The notes: generated by a model not told the origin, from the letters alone. A stretch of DNA of 64,000 bases from BPGX01 sp035405785 (GCA_035405785.1 DAONJS010000007.1:1-64000), one strand, 5' to 3'; numbered from the stretch's first letter, positions 1-9,273 are shown. Translations and numbers: made by a program.

Positions 1-25
1 GGATTGTATTATTTAAGGTGTAAAT

Positions 26-2512
26 TTAGTCCTTTTTTTGATACAATCCCCTAATGTTATATTTAGTGGAACCATTGATACAATTTCCCTGAATGGTAAC
101 AGACACAGTTGTATTGGCAGTAGGTGATGCAATGGTTATGGGACAAGTATAACAAGTTAATGCAATAGGAGATTGCCATTGAATTGTTGAACCACTACCA
201 CCACTTACTTGCAGTTCAATATCTTCACCCTGACAAATATATGGTGATGAAGCAGTTACAGAAGGTGTAGCAGTGCCGGGAACAAATTTTGCAACAATAC
301 TATCGGTGGTTGTAAGATTCACTGTAACAGAATCATCAGTTACGCCTGGTGATGGAGTGTGATTTTGAAATTCCCATTTATCAAAACAATAACCGCTATT
401 AGGTATGGCTTTGAAAATCATATTCAAATTTCCGGGATAATTTCCACTCCATACAAAATTACTTACTAAAAGCGAATTTACCTGAACAAGTCCTGCATTA
501 GGAGGAGATACATTTACTTTAATTTTATAGGGTCCTGTTGTGTTATAGCAAGATGAAAATCCATTTAAGACAGAATCACATCTTTGGAGAATAAAATTTC
601 GCAATGCCTGAACATTAGCATACCACGCTGAATATGAACCGCCCCATTTAGCACAATGTTGAGTCATTTCAGGAGCAATTAAGTTAGTCATACTATCTAA
701 AATAGTAACCATTCTTTGACAACTCAATCCTCCATTTAATAAATCAAAATAACGCATCACATAATACTGTTTAAAGTTAGGATTTTGAAGTAAGGCATTC
801 AAAATGGGTATATGTCCTTGTCCTCCCGGATTAGGCAATGATTGTGGGTCGCAAGGATCTGCGTTAGCGTTTTGATTTGGGATGCCTGTATAATTAATGT
901 AATGATGAAATGTAGCATCTTCATCCCAGAGAGCGTACTTCCATTTTTTTTGTGTTGATTTTGCATTTATGCCCTTCCACCAGATAGTGTTCCAGTTTAG
1001 CCAGTCACTGCAAAGTGATAATGAATTTAATATCACATAATCAGCCAAACTTTTTACATCATACAAACTATCTACATAGTCATAATTTGATTGAATGGCC
1101 ATGTTATTGGAAAGAATAAAATTTTTTAAATTATTCCAGTCATTGACGGCAGTTGTGCCCCCATATTCCGCCCATGTGCTTCCCCATGTTTTCAGCATAT
1201 ATAAAGAATCTTCAACATCTGCTTTGTAATAATATTCTGTAAAATCAATGTCATCAACTTTTTCACGAATTTCATATACGCCCCAGTATTGTCCATTCAT
1301 ATACATTACACAAGGTGACCATGTTCTTTCATCTAAATGTAACCCTGCTTTTTGAGATAATGTATGAACAAATGCATCTCTGATGTGTGCGCCGTCTAAT
1401 AATGATGGGTCGCCCCACGCATAAGGATTGCCAGCGGCAGGACATTCAAATGGATAGTTGTCGCTTGCTGCGGCTTTTAAAATTATTCTTTGAAATTCTT
1501 TTCTGGTTTTGTTGGGAAACAATTTATTTTTTACCGCATAATTATATCCATATTGATCTCTTGAAACAAAATCAATTCCTCTTTGGGGATATGACCATGA
1601 ATCATTACCATGTTTATTAGTAGTTCCATAAGTTTCTGTTTTAAAGATGTGATTTACATCAAAGTATTCAAGCCCTGTTTCAGGATTTAGGGAAGAGTTA
1701 CCATTTAATAAATTTGGTAATTGATCTCCAAAAACACTCACTACTGCTACAGAGTGTGATACATTGATAAAGTAAGTATTGCTTTCTACAAATGATGGAA
1801 GTTCATTTGGTAAATTACTGAATGCTCTTGCTCTTAAAACCGTTGTTGTTGAAATATTGATTGGAGAAGTATAAACAGGAGATGATAATGTTGGTGTTGT
1901 GCCATTAGTTGTGTAATGCACAGTATACCCTGATGGGGTTGAAATAGAAACATTGATGGCAGAAGGATAAAATCCTGCTGTATAACTCATTACAGGTCTT
2001 GGGCAATAAGTTTTTGGAGTTGAAGAATTATTAGAAGCATTAGGAGTTGGAACATCAAAAACATTCCAGGTTGAAGCACCATCTGTAGTTCTTCCGTAAG
2101 AGTGATTCATTTGATTTCTGCGAAGAATAATACTATCCACAATGTTTAATGATGGGTCTCTTAAAACAATTGCTTCGGGTTGTGTTTGAGTAAGTTTAAA
2201 GTTGGTATGCAGATTAGCACCAGTATTGATATTTCTACCCGAAGCCCAAACTAATAAAAAGCCATTTGCAGGAATTGTAACACCTGCCCCAAATGCCCAT
2301 TTAGTTGGCTTGTTCACAGCATCACTTAAATAATATCCTGCAAGTGAAACAGGAGAAGAGGTAGGATTATATAATTCTATCCAATCTTCATAATTTCCAA
2401 AGTTATCTGTATTTATGCTGATATTAGCACAAGAGTATTCATTTATTTTTATCTGAGCAGAAATTGAAAAAACCAAAAATAAAAACACAAGAAAATATAA
2501 CTTTACTTTCAT
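26..2512 (-). CDS. Secreted CotH-family protein with lamin-tail and chitobiase-like domains
   Basis: This is an exported 828-residue protein. A signal peptide covers about residues 1-19 and ends SISAQ. A lamin-tail domain follows (about 20-150; starts KINEYSCANIS, contains DWIELYNP), then a chitobiase/hexosaminidase C-terminal-like domain (about 170-240; GYTVHYTTNGTTP), then a CotH domain (about 270-640; WGVYEIREKVDD and the ALWDEDATFHH block). The tail has an Ig-like stretch with paired cysteines. CotH proteins include protein kinases of the spore coat; the role of bacterial surface versions is mostly unknown. It lies downstream of the PorP/OmpA pair, which suggests export to the cell surface. 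Oddly, the protein stops after the Ig-like stretch and has no recognisable T9SS sorting domain. All three frames close soon after the stop, so a simple frameshift is not evident. The domain calls are by eye. Confidence 0.8.
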   Translation of the reverse strand: MKVKLYFLVFLFLVFSISAQIKINEYSCANISINTDNFGNYEDWIELYNPTSSPVSLAGYYLSDAVNKPTKWAFGAGVTIPANGFLLVWASGRNINTGANLHTNFKLTQTQPEAIVLRDPSLNIVDSIILRRNQMNHSYGRTTDGASTWNVFDVPTPNASNNSSTPKTYCPRPVMSYTAGFYPSAINVSISTPSGYTVHYTTNGTTPTLSSPVYTSPINISTTTVLRARAFSNLPNELPSFVESNTYFINVSHSVAVVSVFGDQLPNLLNGNSSLNPETGLEYFDVNHIFKTETYGTTNKHGNDSWSYPQRGIDFVSRDQYGYNYAVKNKLFPNKTRKEFQRIILKAAASDNYPFECPAAGNPYAWGDPSLLDGAHIRDAFVHTLSQKAGLHLDERTWSPCVMYMNGQYWGVYEIREKVDDIDFTEYYYKADVEDSLYMLKTWGSTWAEYGGTTAVNDWNNLKNFILSNNMAIQSNYDYVDSLYDVKSLADYVILNSLSLCSDWLNWNTIWWKGINAKSTQKKWKYALWDEDATFHHYINYTGIPNQNANADPCDPQSLPNPGGQGHIPILNALLQNPNFKQYYVMRYFDLLNGGLSCQRMVTILDSMTNLIAPEMTQHCAKWGGSYSAWYANVQALRNFILQRCDSVLNGFSSCYNTTGPYKIKVNVSPPNAGLVQVNSLLVSNFVWSGNYPGNLNMIFKAIPNSGYCFDKWEFQNHTPSPGVTDDSVTVNLTTTDSIVAKFVPGTATPSVTASSPYICQGEDIELQVSGGSGSTIQWQSPIALTCYTCPITIASPTANTTVSVTIQGNCINGSTKYNIRGLYQKKD

Positions 2513-2518
2513 CTTAAA

Positions 2519-2542
2519 TTTTTGTTACAAATGTAACAAAAA
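2519..2542 (-). promoter_or_regulatory. Palindrome overlapping the -7 box of the CotH gene
   Basis: A perfect 10-bp inverted repeat (TTTTTGTTAC, loop of 4, GTAACAAAAA) lies just upstream of the CotH-type gene. On the minus strand it contains TACATTTG (2528-2535), a full match to the Bacteroidota -7 consensus TAnnTTTG, 15 bases before the ATG. It could be an operator over the promoter or a hairpin ending the upstream PorP/OmpA transcript. The sequence does not decide between these. Confidence 0.5.
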
Positions 2543-2613
2543 TATAATATACATATAAAGTAGTTGAATGATTTTTATTTTGTACGGCTTAAATACTTGA
2601 TTATCGGTATAAA

Positions 2614-4569
2614 TTATTCCTTCAATTCTACTGCAATAATTTGAATTTTCCGCTCTGATGCCGCATAAGGACTATAAACTGAATTTCTTTTATCTCTTAA
2701 ATCATCGCTTACTTTGCTAAATGGCAATTCGCCAATATCTTCATCTACTAATAATATTTTTCCAATACTTGTATCGTTTTCATTTTTGATAAATGGTAGT
2801 AATTTTCCATTCTTGTATTGATAGAAATAATTTCTCAAACTGCTGATTCTTCTTTTAGCAAGATTGATATTATAATCTGTGCTTGCAAGCGGACTGCAAT
2901 AACCTTTCATTACAATTTTTACTATCGCTTTTTTATCCATCAATTCTTCTAAATAGGAAGCAAATTTTTCTAATTGAGAAAATCCATATTCTACACTATC
3001 TTCAAAAAACTGATTGACAAACTGAATGGCTTTTTCCTTTTCTTTACCTGATAATCCGGCAGAATATTCTCTGATATATTCATCCTTCATTTGCAAGTAA
3101 AGTTCGCAGGTTTTTTGATAATTTTTATCTGTAGTCGTTTTTTTCGTTTTGGGGTCAGGTTCGTCATTATGAAAATATAAGGTGAGTGGCACTAATAATT
3201 TTAATTTACTAAATGTTTGAATAATGGTGTCTTTTTTGGTTGGAATAACAGGCGTAGTATCTTTGTTTAGAATACTTTCACCCGTTTGATAATAAAAAAT
3301 ATCACTGCAGCAATTTGGCATTGATTCAAAATATGAACCTATTCTATTTGAAGTAAAAAGAGCAAACTTTCTATTAGTAGATAATGAAAAATAATTATCA
3401 TTGTAAGGTGAATTGATGGGAAAGCCCATATTTACAGCATTTTCAAAATGATCTTTTGACCAGTGTGATGAGAAAATATCAAAGCCACCAAATCCAAGTG
3501 GATGATTAGAACTAAAATACAAAACATTTTTGTGTTCATCAAAAAAGGGCGTGATTTCATCAAATTCGGAATTAATATTTTTTCCTGCGTTGATGGGCTT
3601 TTCAAAGTTTAATTGATTATCAAAATAGGCATACCAAATATCCATTCCACCTAAACCACCAGGTCTATTGCTGCTATAAAACAATATATTTTTTCCATTT
3701 AATACTGCCGCATTTGGATGAGTTGTCGTATATCTTGGATGATTGATTTCATAAGTTAATTCAATAGGTTCAGTCCAGTGTTTATTGATGTATTGACTTG
3801 CATAAATTTTACATTCAAATTCTGAAGCATTTATTTGTTGACATTTGGTAAAAAAAACAAAATTTTTAAACACACAAAAATTTGCAACATTTGTAGATTT
3901 ATCATTAAATAGAGAAGCTAATGGTTTAGCTTTGTAAAATGTATCATTTTTGAAACTTGCTGAATATAGTTGTGACAAAATATTTTCACTTGTGGCGTTT
4001 TTTAAGGATGTAAAAATTAAAGATGTATCATTCATAAAAGGAGAATACTCGCTAAACTTACTATTCACATTACTATCTAAATGAATAATTATTTTATCGC
4101 TTGATTTATTTTGTGAAATAATAGCATCCTCACATCCTTTAATATGTAAATTTGATAATTGCACTAACTTTTGCCATTCAGGATATTTCTTTGCACTCTT
4201 GTATTTTCTTGAAAATTTATCAAAATATTTAATAGCAGTTTTATAATCACCTTTGTTTTTACTTAATAAACCTAAATAAAAAATCACATCAGGATATTGT
4301 TCAACATTATTTTCAAATATCTTTTTATACCAGTAAAATGATAAATCATTTTGATAGTTTAATCTTGCTGCTGTGGCTAATTTATATTGATATTCTACAT
4401 TCAATGAATCCTGCAAAACCAAAAGATGAAAGTAATAAGTGGCATTTTCATAGTCCTTGTTTTCCATTGATGAATTTGCCGCTTTGAATAATTGCTTTTT
4501 AGATTGTGCAAAATATACATTCGTCAATGTTAGTAGAAAAAATATGTAGTATATATATTTTGAAATCAT
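2614..4569 (-). CDS. OmpA-family protein with TPR and PD40 repeats, partner of PorP/SprF-like protein
   Basis: This is a 651-residue exported protein built as signal peptide, TPR-like helices (about 25-150), PD40/WD40-like beta-propeller repeats (FYSSNRPGGLGGMDIWY and LYFSSNHPLGFGGFDIF), and a C-terminal OmpA-like peptidoglycan-binding domain (KGYCSPLASTDYNINLAKRR). The same order of modules is known in PorE-like T9SS periplasmic proteins and in OmpA proteins encoded next to PorP/SprF. The start chosen is the ATG at 4569, which overlaps the PorP stop as ATGA; the longer reading adds five residues before a good signal peptide. Translational coupling with the preceding gene is likely. It probably anchors an outer-membrane or secretion complex to peptidoglycan. 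Confidence 0.82.
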   Translation of the reverse strand: MISKYIYYIFFLLTLTNVYFAQSKKQLFKAANSSMENKDYENATYYFHLLVLQDSLNVEYQYKLATAARLNYQNDLSFYWYKKIFENNVEQYPDVIFYLGLLSKNKGDYKTAIKYFDKFSRKYKSAKKYPEWQKLVQLSNLHIKGCEDAIISQNKSSDKIIIHLDSNVNSKFSEYSPFMNDTSLIFTSLKNATSENILSQLYSASFKNDTFYKAKPLASLFNDKSTNVANFCVFKNFVFFTKCQQINASEFECKIYASQYINKHWTEPIELTYEINHPRYTTTHPNAAVLNGKNILFYSSNRPGGLGGMDIWYAYFDNQLNFEKPINAGKNINSEFDEITPFFDEHKNVLYFSSNHPLGFGGFDIFSSHWSKDHFENAVNMGFPINSPYNDNYFSLSTNRKFALFTSNRIGSYFESMPNCCSDIFYYQTGESILNKDTTPVIPTKKDTIIQTFSKLKLLVPLTLYFHNDEPDPKTKKTTTDKNYQKTCELYLQMKDEYIREYSAGLSGKEKEKAIQFVNQFFEDSVEYGFSQLEKFASYLEELMDKKAIVKIVMKGYCSPLASTDYNINLAKRRISSLRNYFYQYKNGKLLPFIKNENDTSIGKILLVDEDIGELPFSKVSDDLRDKRNSVYSPYAASERKIQIIAVELKE

Positions 4570-5576
4570 AAGAATACAGGGCAAGGTTTCTTTTTGGTAA
4601 GATAATTTTTTTTGGTTTTGAAAATATGAATTAAATACATTTCAAATCCACCACGACTATTAGTAGCGGCAACAAATTTTGATGTGTTAATATCATAACT
4701 TATTCCAAAATTCGTAGTTTGATAATCTAACCCTATTCTAAAAATTATTGCATCTCTTGCTCTTAAAAATAAACCAACTCTACCATAAATATCTTCTAAA
4801 TTATTGATTAAATAAGACACTTGAGCCCCTGGTAAAAATTCTTTGTATTTTCCCTGAAGTGAAAATAGTATTTCAGGCAGTAAAAATAATTTTTGATTGA
4901 CAGGATATTGAAACATAAGATAGTTGGTAACTTTTTTATCAATTTTACTTGAGTAGTTTGCATAATAGGTAACAACAGGATTGTTTATGTGCATTAAATT
5001 AATTGAATACATTGCATACATTTTTTGATTAAATAAATACTTGAAAAATGTGCCGATATTGAAATCCCAGTAATGTAAGGATGTTCTGTTAAAGTTTTCA
5101 TTTGTAGGAGCATTAGAATTATATTGTAGTCCATTGAATTGAGCATCAAAAGTCATTTTGCTGTAATCAAAAGCATTATTAGCATAACCAAATGAAATGC
5201 CTGTATTCATAAGGAGTGTAGAATCCTGATTAAGTTTATGCAAATAAGCAAGGTTTAAATAAATTTGGTGTATAGTATATCTTGCATCGCCTGATTTATC
5301 ATTGTTGTATAATAGTCCGTAAGAAAATTGTTTGTTAAGTTTTATGATATTAAATTTTCCTTCTACACTCATAGAAATTGTTGTATAAGGCACTGGCACG
5401 GCTTGCCATTGTTTTCTAAAAATAAGATTAGCACGATAATCACCATCAAAAAAACCTGTATTTGCATGCGATAAATTCAATAAAGAACCATTGTATTGAG
5501 AAAAATGAATATCCTGCGAAAATAAAGTAAATCGCCCAAATAAAAAAATCAATATTATAAAAGGATACTTTTTCAT
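4566..5576 (-). CDS. PorP/SprF-family type IX secretion outer-membrane protein
   Basis: This 336-residue protein has a signal peptide ending about residue 20 (GRFTLFSQ) followed by the PorP/SprF opening DIHFSQYN, a stretch typical of the family (FRKQWQAVPVPYTT), and alternating beta strands consistent with an outer-membrane barrel. PorP/SprF proteins help attach or export surface proteins through the T9SS; many paralogues sit beside the cargo they serve. Here it is first in a minus-strand cluster with the OmpA-like gene (4-base overlap) and the CotH-type surface protein. Transcription probably starts at the TATCTTTG box 14 bases upstream. Assignment to the family is firm; whether this is the core PorP or a paralogue is not decided. 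Confidence 0.85.
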   Translation of the reverse strand: MKKYPFIILIFLFGRFTLFSQDIHFSQYNGSLLNLSHANTGFFDGDYRANLIFRKQWQAVPVPYTTISMSVEGKFNIIKLNKQFSYGLLYNNDKSGDARYTIHQIYLNLAYLHKLNQDSTLLMNTGISFGYANNAFDYSKMTFDAQFNGLQYNSNAPTNENFNRTSLHYWDFNIGTFFKYLFNQKMYAMYSINLMHINNPVVTYYANYSSKIDKKVTNYLMFQYPVNQKLFLLPEILFSLQGKYKEFLPGAQVSYLINNLEDIYGRVGLFLRARDAIIFRIGLDYQTTNFGISYDINTSKFVAATNSRGGFEMYLIHIFKTKKNYLTKKKPCPVFL

Positions 5577-5590
5577 TTAAAAATCTTACA

Positions 5591-5598
5591 CAAAGATA
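5591..5598 (-). promoter_or_regulatory. -7 box for PorP/SprF-like gene
   Basis: TATCTTTG on the minus strand is an exact match to the Bacteroidota -7 consensus TAnnTTTG. It lies 14 bases before the ATG at 5576. No clear TTG -33 element was seen. Confidence 0.55.
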
Positions 5599-5660
5599 CT
5601 TGTTATTTTTCAGATTTGATTTAAAAAAATCAAAACAAATTCAATTCATACAAATTTCAC

Positions 5661-5668
5661 TATTTTTG
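5661..5668 (+). promoter_or_regulatory. -7 box, possibly leaderless transcript
   Basis: TATTTTTG matches TAnnTTTG and ends only 4 bases before the ATG at 5673. With the usual initiation distance the transcript would start at or very near the start codon. Confidence 0.5.
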
Positions 5669-5672
5669 CCCT

Positions 5673-6170
5673 ATGAAAAGTTTTTATTTTTGCAGTATAA
5701 TTTCAGCATTCTTGTTATATGCCTGTAATTTATCTACTAATCCACAAATCAAGCAGCAAGATAGTTTAGTTAATGTTTTGAAATATCAAATTTCGGAATT
5801 AAAAAATTTACCAAGCATTGAAAAAATATCCTTTCAAAAAATGGATAGTTTATCTTTAAAAGACAGTTTGTTTATTCAATATCTACAAGTTAATTATCAA
5901 AATGCAATTAATACAATGGACAGCATTCGTTTGATTTTTCCAAAGTTATTTTCTGAAAGTGATACTATATTAAAGTATTCTTCAGTTCAGGATACATCAA
6001 TTATCAGAAGATTAAATTATCTTACTCAGTTAAATGAAAACTATATTTCAGAATACTACAAAGCACTTGGCATTTCAGAAGCATACAAAAATACATTCAA
6101 TCAATATTATTCGCTTCATCAAATTACTTCTAATGAAACGAACATGATTACAAACAAACATAAAAATTGA
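5673..6170 (+). CDS. Small putative lipoprotein of unknown function
   Basis: This is a 165-residue protein that I do not recognise. Residues 1-18 form a short signal peptide with a lipobox-like end (AFLLYAC), so it is probably a lipoprotein anchored at Cys18. The rest is polar and predicted helical (repeated DSL, LKYQISELKNL, MDSLSLKDSLF), without cysteines or catalytic motifs. The start is supported by the -7 box immediately upstream. It is divergent from the PorP/OmpA cluster and 45 bases before the YbeY-lyase gene, but nothing links it functionally to either. Confidence 0.7.
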   Translation: MKSFYFCSIISAFLLYACNLSTNPQIKQQDSLVNVLKYQISELKNLPSIEKISFQKMDSLSLKDSLFIQYLQVNYQNAINTMDSIRLIFPKLFSESDTILKYSSVQDTSIIRRLNYLTQLNENYISEYYKALGISEAYKNTFNQYYSLHQITSNETNMITNKHKN

Positions 6171-6215
6171 TACAATTTCTTCTGTGTTTCGCAAACATGC
6201 CCTAAACAATTTCAG

Positions 6216-7934
6216 ATGAAAAGAATTAAATTTTTTTTTGAGAATTATCCTGAAAAAGAAATAAAAGTTTCCACTCGTCAAATAAAACTATGGTTACAAA
6301 ATGTAATTATTTCTGAAAATTTTGATTCACTTTACACAATGTTTCACTTTGTAAGTGATGAAGATTTATTAAAAATCAATCAACAATTTTTAAATCACGA
6401 TTATTATACAGATATAATTACATTTGATTATTCAGAAAATAAAAATCTTTCAGGAGAAATTTTTATCAGCATTGACAGAGTTAAAGAAAATGCTAATATT
6501 CACAAAGTATCAGTGCAGGAAGAATTCTTGCGGGTAATGGTTCATGGCATTTTACACTTATGTGGATACAAAGATAAATCTGCCATTCAGAAAAAAGTTA
6601 TGCGAGAAAAAGAAAATCATTATATACAATTATTCAATTCAAATTTAAAAACAACAATTATGAAAAAGTCCAAAAAATCAAGCAAAACAACACATTCTTT
6701 TAAACCCGAATCATTAATGATGTCGTATGGTTACAAACCAGAACTATCAGTAGGTGCTATCAAATGCCCTATTTATCAAACATCTACATTTGTATTTAGT
6801 AGTGCCGAAGAAGGCAAAGCATTTTTTGAACTGGCTTATGGTCAGAGAGAGAAAAAGCCAAAAGAAGAAATTGGGCTTATTTACAGCCGTTTAAACAATC
6901 CTGATATTGAAATTTTAGAAGACCGTTTAACCTTGTGGGATGAAGCAGAAGCCGCTGCAGTATTTGAAAGCGGAATGGCGGCCATTAGCACTTTATTTTT
7001 AGAATTTTTACAACCAGAAGATGTGTTTTTATACAGTGCACCATTATATGGAGGAACGGAGCATTTTATCAATCATGTGTTGCCAAAATTTAATATTAAA
7101 GGTATTCAATTCAATCATCTACATTCTAAAAAAGATATTATTGAACTTGTCAAAAAAAATAATTTGTCAGAAAAATTAAAACTCATTTATATTGAAACGC
7201 CTTCAAATCCTGTAAATACGCTTATTGATATTGAAATGTGCAGAGAAATTGCAGATTATTTTTCTACAAAAAATAATAAAATTATTGTGGCAGTTGATAA
7301 TACCTATTTAGGACCATTATGGCAACACCCTGTAAAACATGGTGCAGATGTTGTTGTATATTCTGCTACTAAATATATTGGTGGGCATAGTGATTTAATT
7401 GCTGGTGCTTGTGTAGGTTCAAAAGAAGTTATACAAAGAATTAAAACACTGCGATCATTTTTAGGAAATATGGCAGGACCATGGACTGGCTGGTTATTAT
7501 TAAGAAGTTTAGAAACATTAAAAGTCAGAATGCAACAACAAGCAGAAAATGCTCAGAAAATTGCACAATATCTTCACAAACATCCTAAAGTAGAAAAAGT
7601 ATTATATTTAGGATTATTAGATAAAAAAGATCCGCAATATAAGATTTTCAAAAAACAAAGTGAATCAGCAGGAGCAATGATTAGTTTTTATATTAAAGGT
7701 GGTGAAAAACAAGCATTCAAATTTTTGAACAACTTAAAACTCATTCATCTGGCAGTAAGTTTAGGTAGCACAGAATCATTAGCAGAACATCCTGCTACAA
7801 TGACGCACGCCTCTGTACCCGCTGAAGAGAAAAAATTTTATGGTATTAAAGATAATATGATACGTTTATCTGTTGGAGTTGAAAATGCAGATGATTTAAT
7901 TGCTGATTTAGAACATGCATTTAGTAAAGTATAA
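6216..7934 (+). CDS. ybeY: YbeY endoribonuclease fused in frame to a PLP-dependent trans-sulfuration enzyme
   Basis: One open frame of 572 residues holds two complete proteins. Residues 1-148 are YbeY, the single-strand endoribonuclease of 16S rRNA maturation, with the metal motif HGILHLCGYKD; Bacteroidota versions commonly have GYKDK where others have GYDH. Residues 149-572 are a cystathionine gamma-synthase/methionine gamma-lyase-type enzyme: SRLNNPDIEILEDRL, the phosphate-binding FESGMAA region, and the PLP lysine in SATKYIGGHSD. The join falls at the natural end of YbeY, where Met149 (base 6660) follows an A-rich stretch and could start the lyase separately. This may be a real fusion, a lost stop codon, or an assembly error. 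The exact sulfur reaction is not decided. rlmN follows after 2 bases. Confidence 0.85.
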   Translation: MKRIKFFFENYPEKEIKVSTRQIKLWLQNVIISENFDSLYTMFHFVSDEDLLKINQQFLNHDYYTDIITFDYSENKNLSGEIFISIDRVKENANIHKVSVQEEFLRVMVHGILHLCGYKDKSAIQKKVMREKENHYIQLFNSNLKTTIMKKSKKSSKTTHSFKPESLMMSYGYKPELSVGAIKCPIYQTSTFVFSSAEEGKAFFELAYGQREKKPKEEIGLIYSRLNNPDIEILEDRLTLWDEAEAAAVFESGMAAISTLFLEFLQPEDVFLYSAPLYGGTEHFINHVLPKFNIKGIQFNHLHSKKDIIELVKKNNLSEKLKLIYIETPSNPVNTLIDIEMCREIADYFSTKNNKIIVAVDNTYLGPLWQHPVKHGADVVVYSATKYIGGHSDLIAGACVGSKEVIQRIKTLRSFLGNMAGPWTGWLLLRSLETLKVRMQQQAENAQKIAQYLHKHPKVEKVLYLGLLDKKDPQYKIFKKQSESAGAMISFYIKGGEKQAFKFLNNLKLIHLAVSLGSTESLAEHPATMTHASVPAEEKKFYGIKDNMIRLSVGVENADDLIADLEHAFSKV

Positions 7935-7936
7935 AT

Positions 7937-8989
7937 ATGAACAAACCAGATATCAGACATTTCAACTTTGAACAGTTACAGAATTGGGTTAAAGAAAATA
8001 ATTTGCCATCATACAGGGCACAGCAAATCTATGATTGGTTGTGGTTAAAGAATGTGTCTTCTTTTGATGAAATGTCAGATATTCCAAAATCTTTAAGACA
8101 AAAATTATCCGAACATTTTGAAATAAAACAGATTCAAACTCAAACTATTCAAATAAGTAAAGACAAAACCATTAAATGTGCTATCAAATTGTTTGATGGT
8201 AATGTTGTAGAAAGCGTTCTTATTCCTACATCAACAAGAGTTACTGCATGTGTTTCTTCACAGGTAGGATGTAGTTTAGATTGTAAATTTTGTGCCACAG
8301 CACAACTCAAAAGAAAAAGAAATTTAGATTATCAGGAAATTTATCAACAAGTTTATTTTATTAAAGAATTAGCAAAAGATAAATATAATTTACCTTTGAC
8401 AAATATAGTATATATGGGCATGGGCGAGCCCTTACTTAATTATTCAAATGTGATGAAAAGTATTGAAATGATTACATCACCAAAAGGATTAGGAATGAGC
8501 CCGCAAAGAATAACAGTATCTACTTCTGGTATTGCCAAAATGATTGTAAAAATGGCTGATGAAAAAGTAAAATTTAATTTAGCACTTTCTCTTCACTCTG
8601 CTATTGAAGAAAAACGAAGACAAATAATGAGCATTAGTGAAAGTAATACTTTAGAAATGCTTGCTAATGCTTTGAATTATTTTTATGAAAAAACAGGCAC
8701 TCGTCCTACTTTGGAATATGTAATGTTATATGAATTTAATGATTCTATTAAGGATGCAGAATCTCTTGCTAATTTTTGTAGAAAAGTAAAATCAAAAGTA
8801 AATTTGATTGAATATAATCCTGTTGAAAATTCACCATTTAAGAGAACAACTAAAGAGAGGTTAGAAAATTTTGTGAAATATCTTGAAAAGAAAAAAATTA
8901 TTGTTACTGTTCGCCGAAGCAGAGGAATAGATATAGACGCAGCTTGCGGACAATTAGTTAATAAAAATGTTTTGATGAAGGAAAATTAA
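7937..8989 (+). CDS. rlmN: 23S rRNA (adenine-2503-C2)-methyltransferase RlmN
   Basis: This radical-SAM enzyme methylates A2503 of 23S rRNA and, in many bacteria, A37 of some tRNAs. At 350 residues it has normal length. The iron-sulfur cysteines are in CSLDCKFC (Cys112, Cys116, Cys119), followed by the SAM-binding YMGMGEPLLNY, TVSTSGIAKM and ALSLHSA blocks. The C-terminal GIDIDAACGQL supplies the second catalytic cysteine (about 338). The ATG lies 2 bases after the preceding stop, so it is probably co-transcribed with the ybeY-lyase gene; two rRNA-processing functions are therefore adjacent. A cluster of inverted repeats lies downstream. Confidence 0.95.
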   Translation: MNKPDIRHFNFEQLQNWVKENNLPSYRAQQIYDWLWLKNVSSFDEMSDIPKSLRQKLSEHFEIKQIQTQTIQISKDKTIKCAIKLFDGNVVESVLIPTSTRVTACVSSQVGCSLDCKFCATAQLKRKRNLDYQEIYQQVYFIKELAKDKYNLPLTNIVYMGMGEPLLNYSNVMKSIEMITSPKGLGMSPQRITVSTSGIAKMIVKMADEKVKFNLALSLHSAIEEKRRQIMSISESNTLEMLANALNYFYEKTGTRPTLEYVMLYEFNDSIKDAESLANFCRKVKSKVNLIEYNPVENSPFKRTTKERLENFVKYLEKKKIIVTVRRSRGIDIDAACGQLVNKNVLMKEN

Positions 8990-9009
8990 TTTTGAATTAT
9001 GAACTTTAC

Positions 9010-9273
9010 CGTCATTGTGAACAAAGTGAAGTAATCTCAAAAAGTCATGCCGTTATTGCGAGCGAAGCGAAGCAATCTCAAAAATCACACCGTCATTACT
9101 AGCTTAGCGAAGTAATCTCAAATGTATATTCCTCATCTCTTATGAGATTACTTCGGGTATTCACCCTCGCAATAACGGAGTTTTCAATACGAGATTGCTT
9201 CGGGCTAAGTTCCTCGCAATGACGAACTTTTTTATTATGAGATCCCTTTGGACTATAGCCCTCGCAATAACGG
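9010..9273 (+). repeat. Cluster of six CGTCATTGCGAG-type repeats, three in each orientation
   Basis: Three forward copies (9010-9040, 9051-9081, 9091-9121), each running from CGTCATT to AATCTCA, are followed by three inverted copies (9143-9178, 9191-9224, 9239-9273) of a slightly different variant that read GAGATT...CTCGCAATGACG. The whole block can fold as a large imperfect hairpin. It fills the gap between rlmN and the polyprenyl synthase gene. Related pieces recur at 45502-45533 and 47889-47952. The small minus-strand reading frame over it is made of repeat sequence and is not a gene. Confidence 0.85.
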
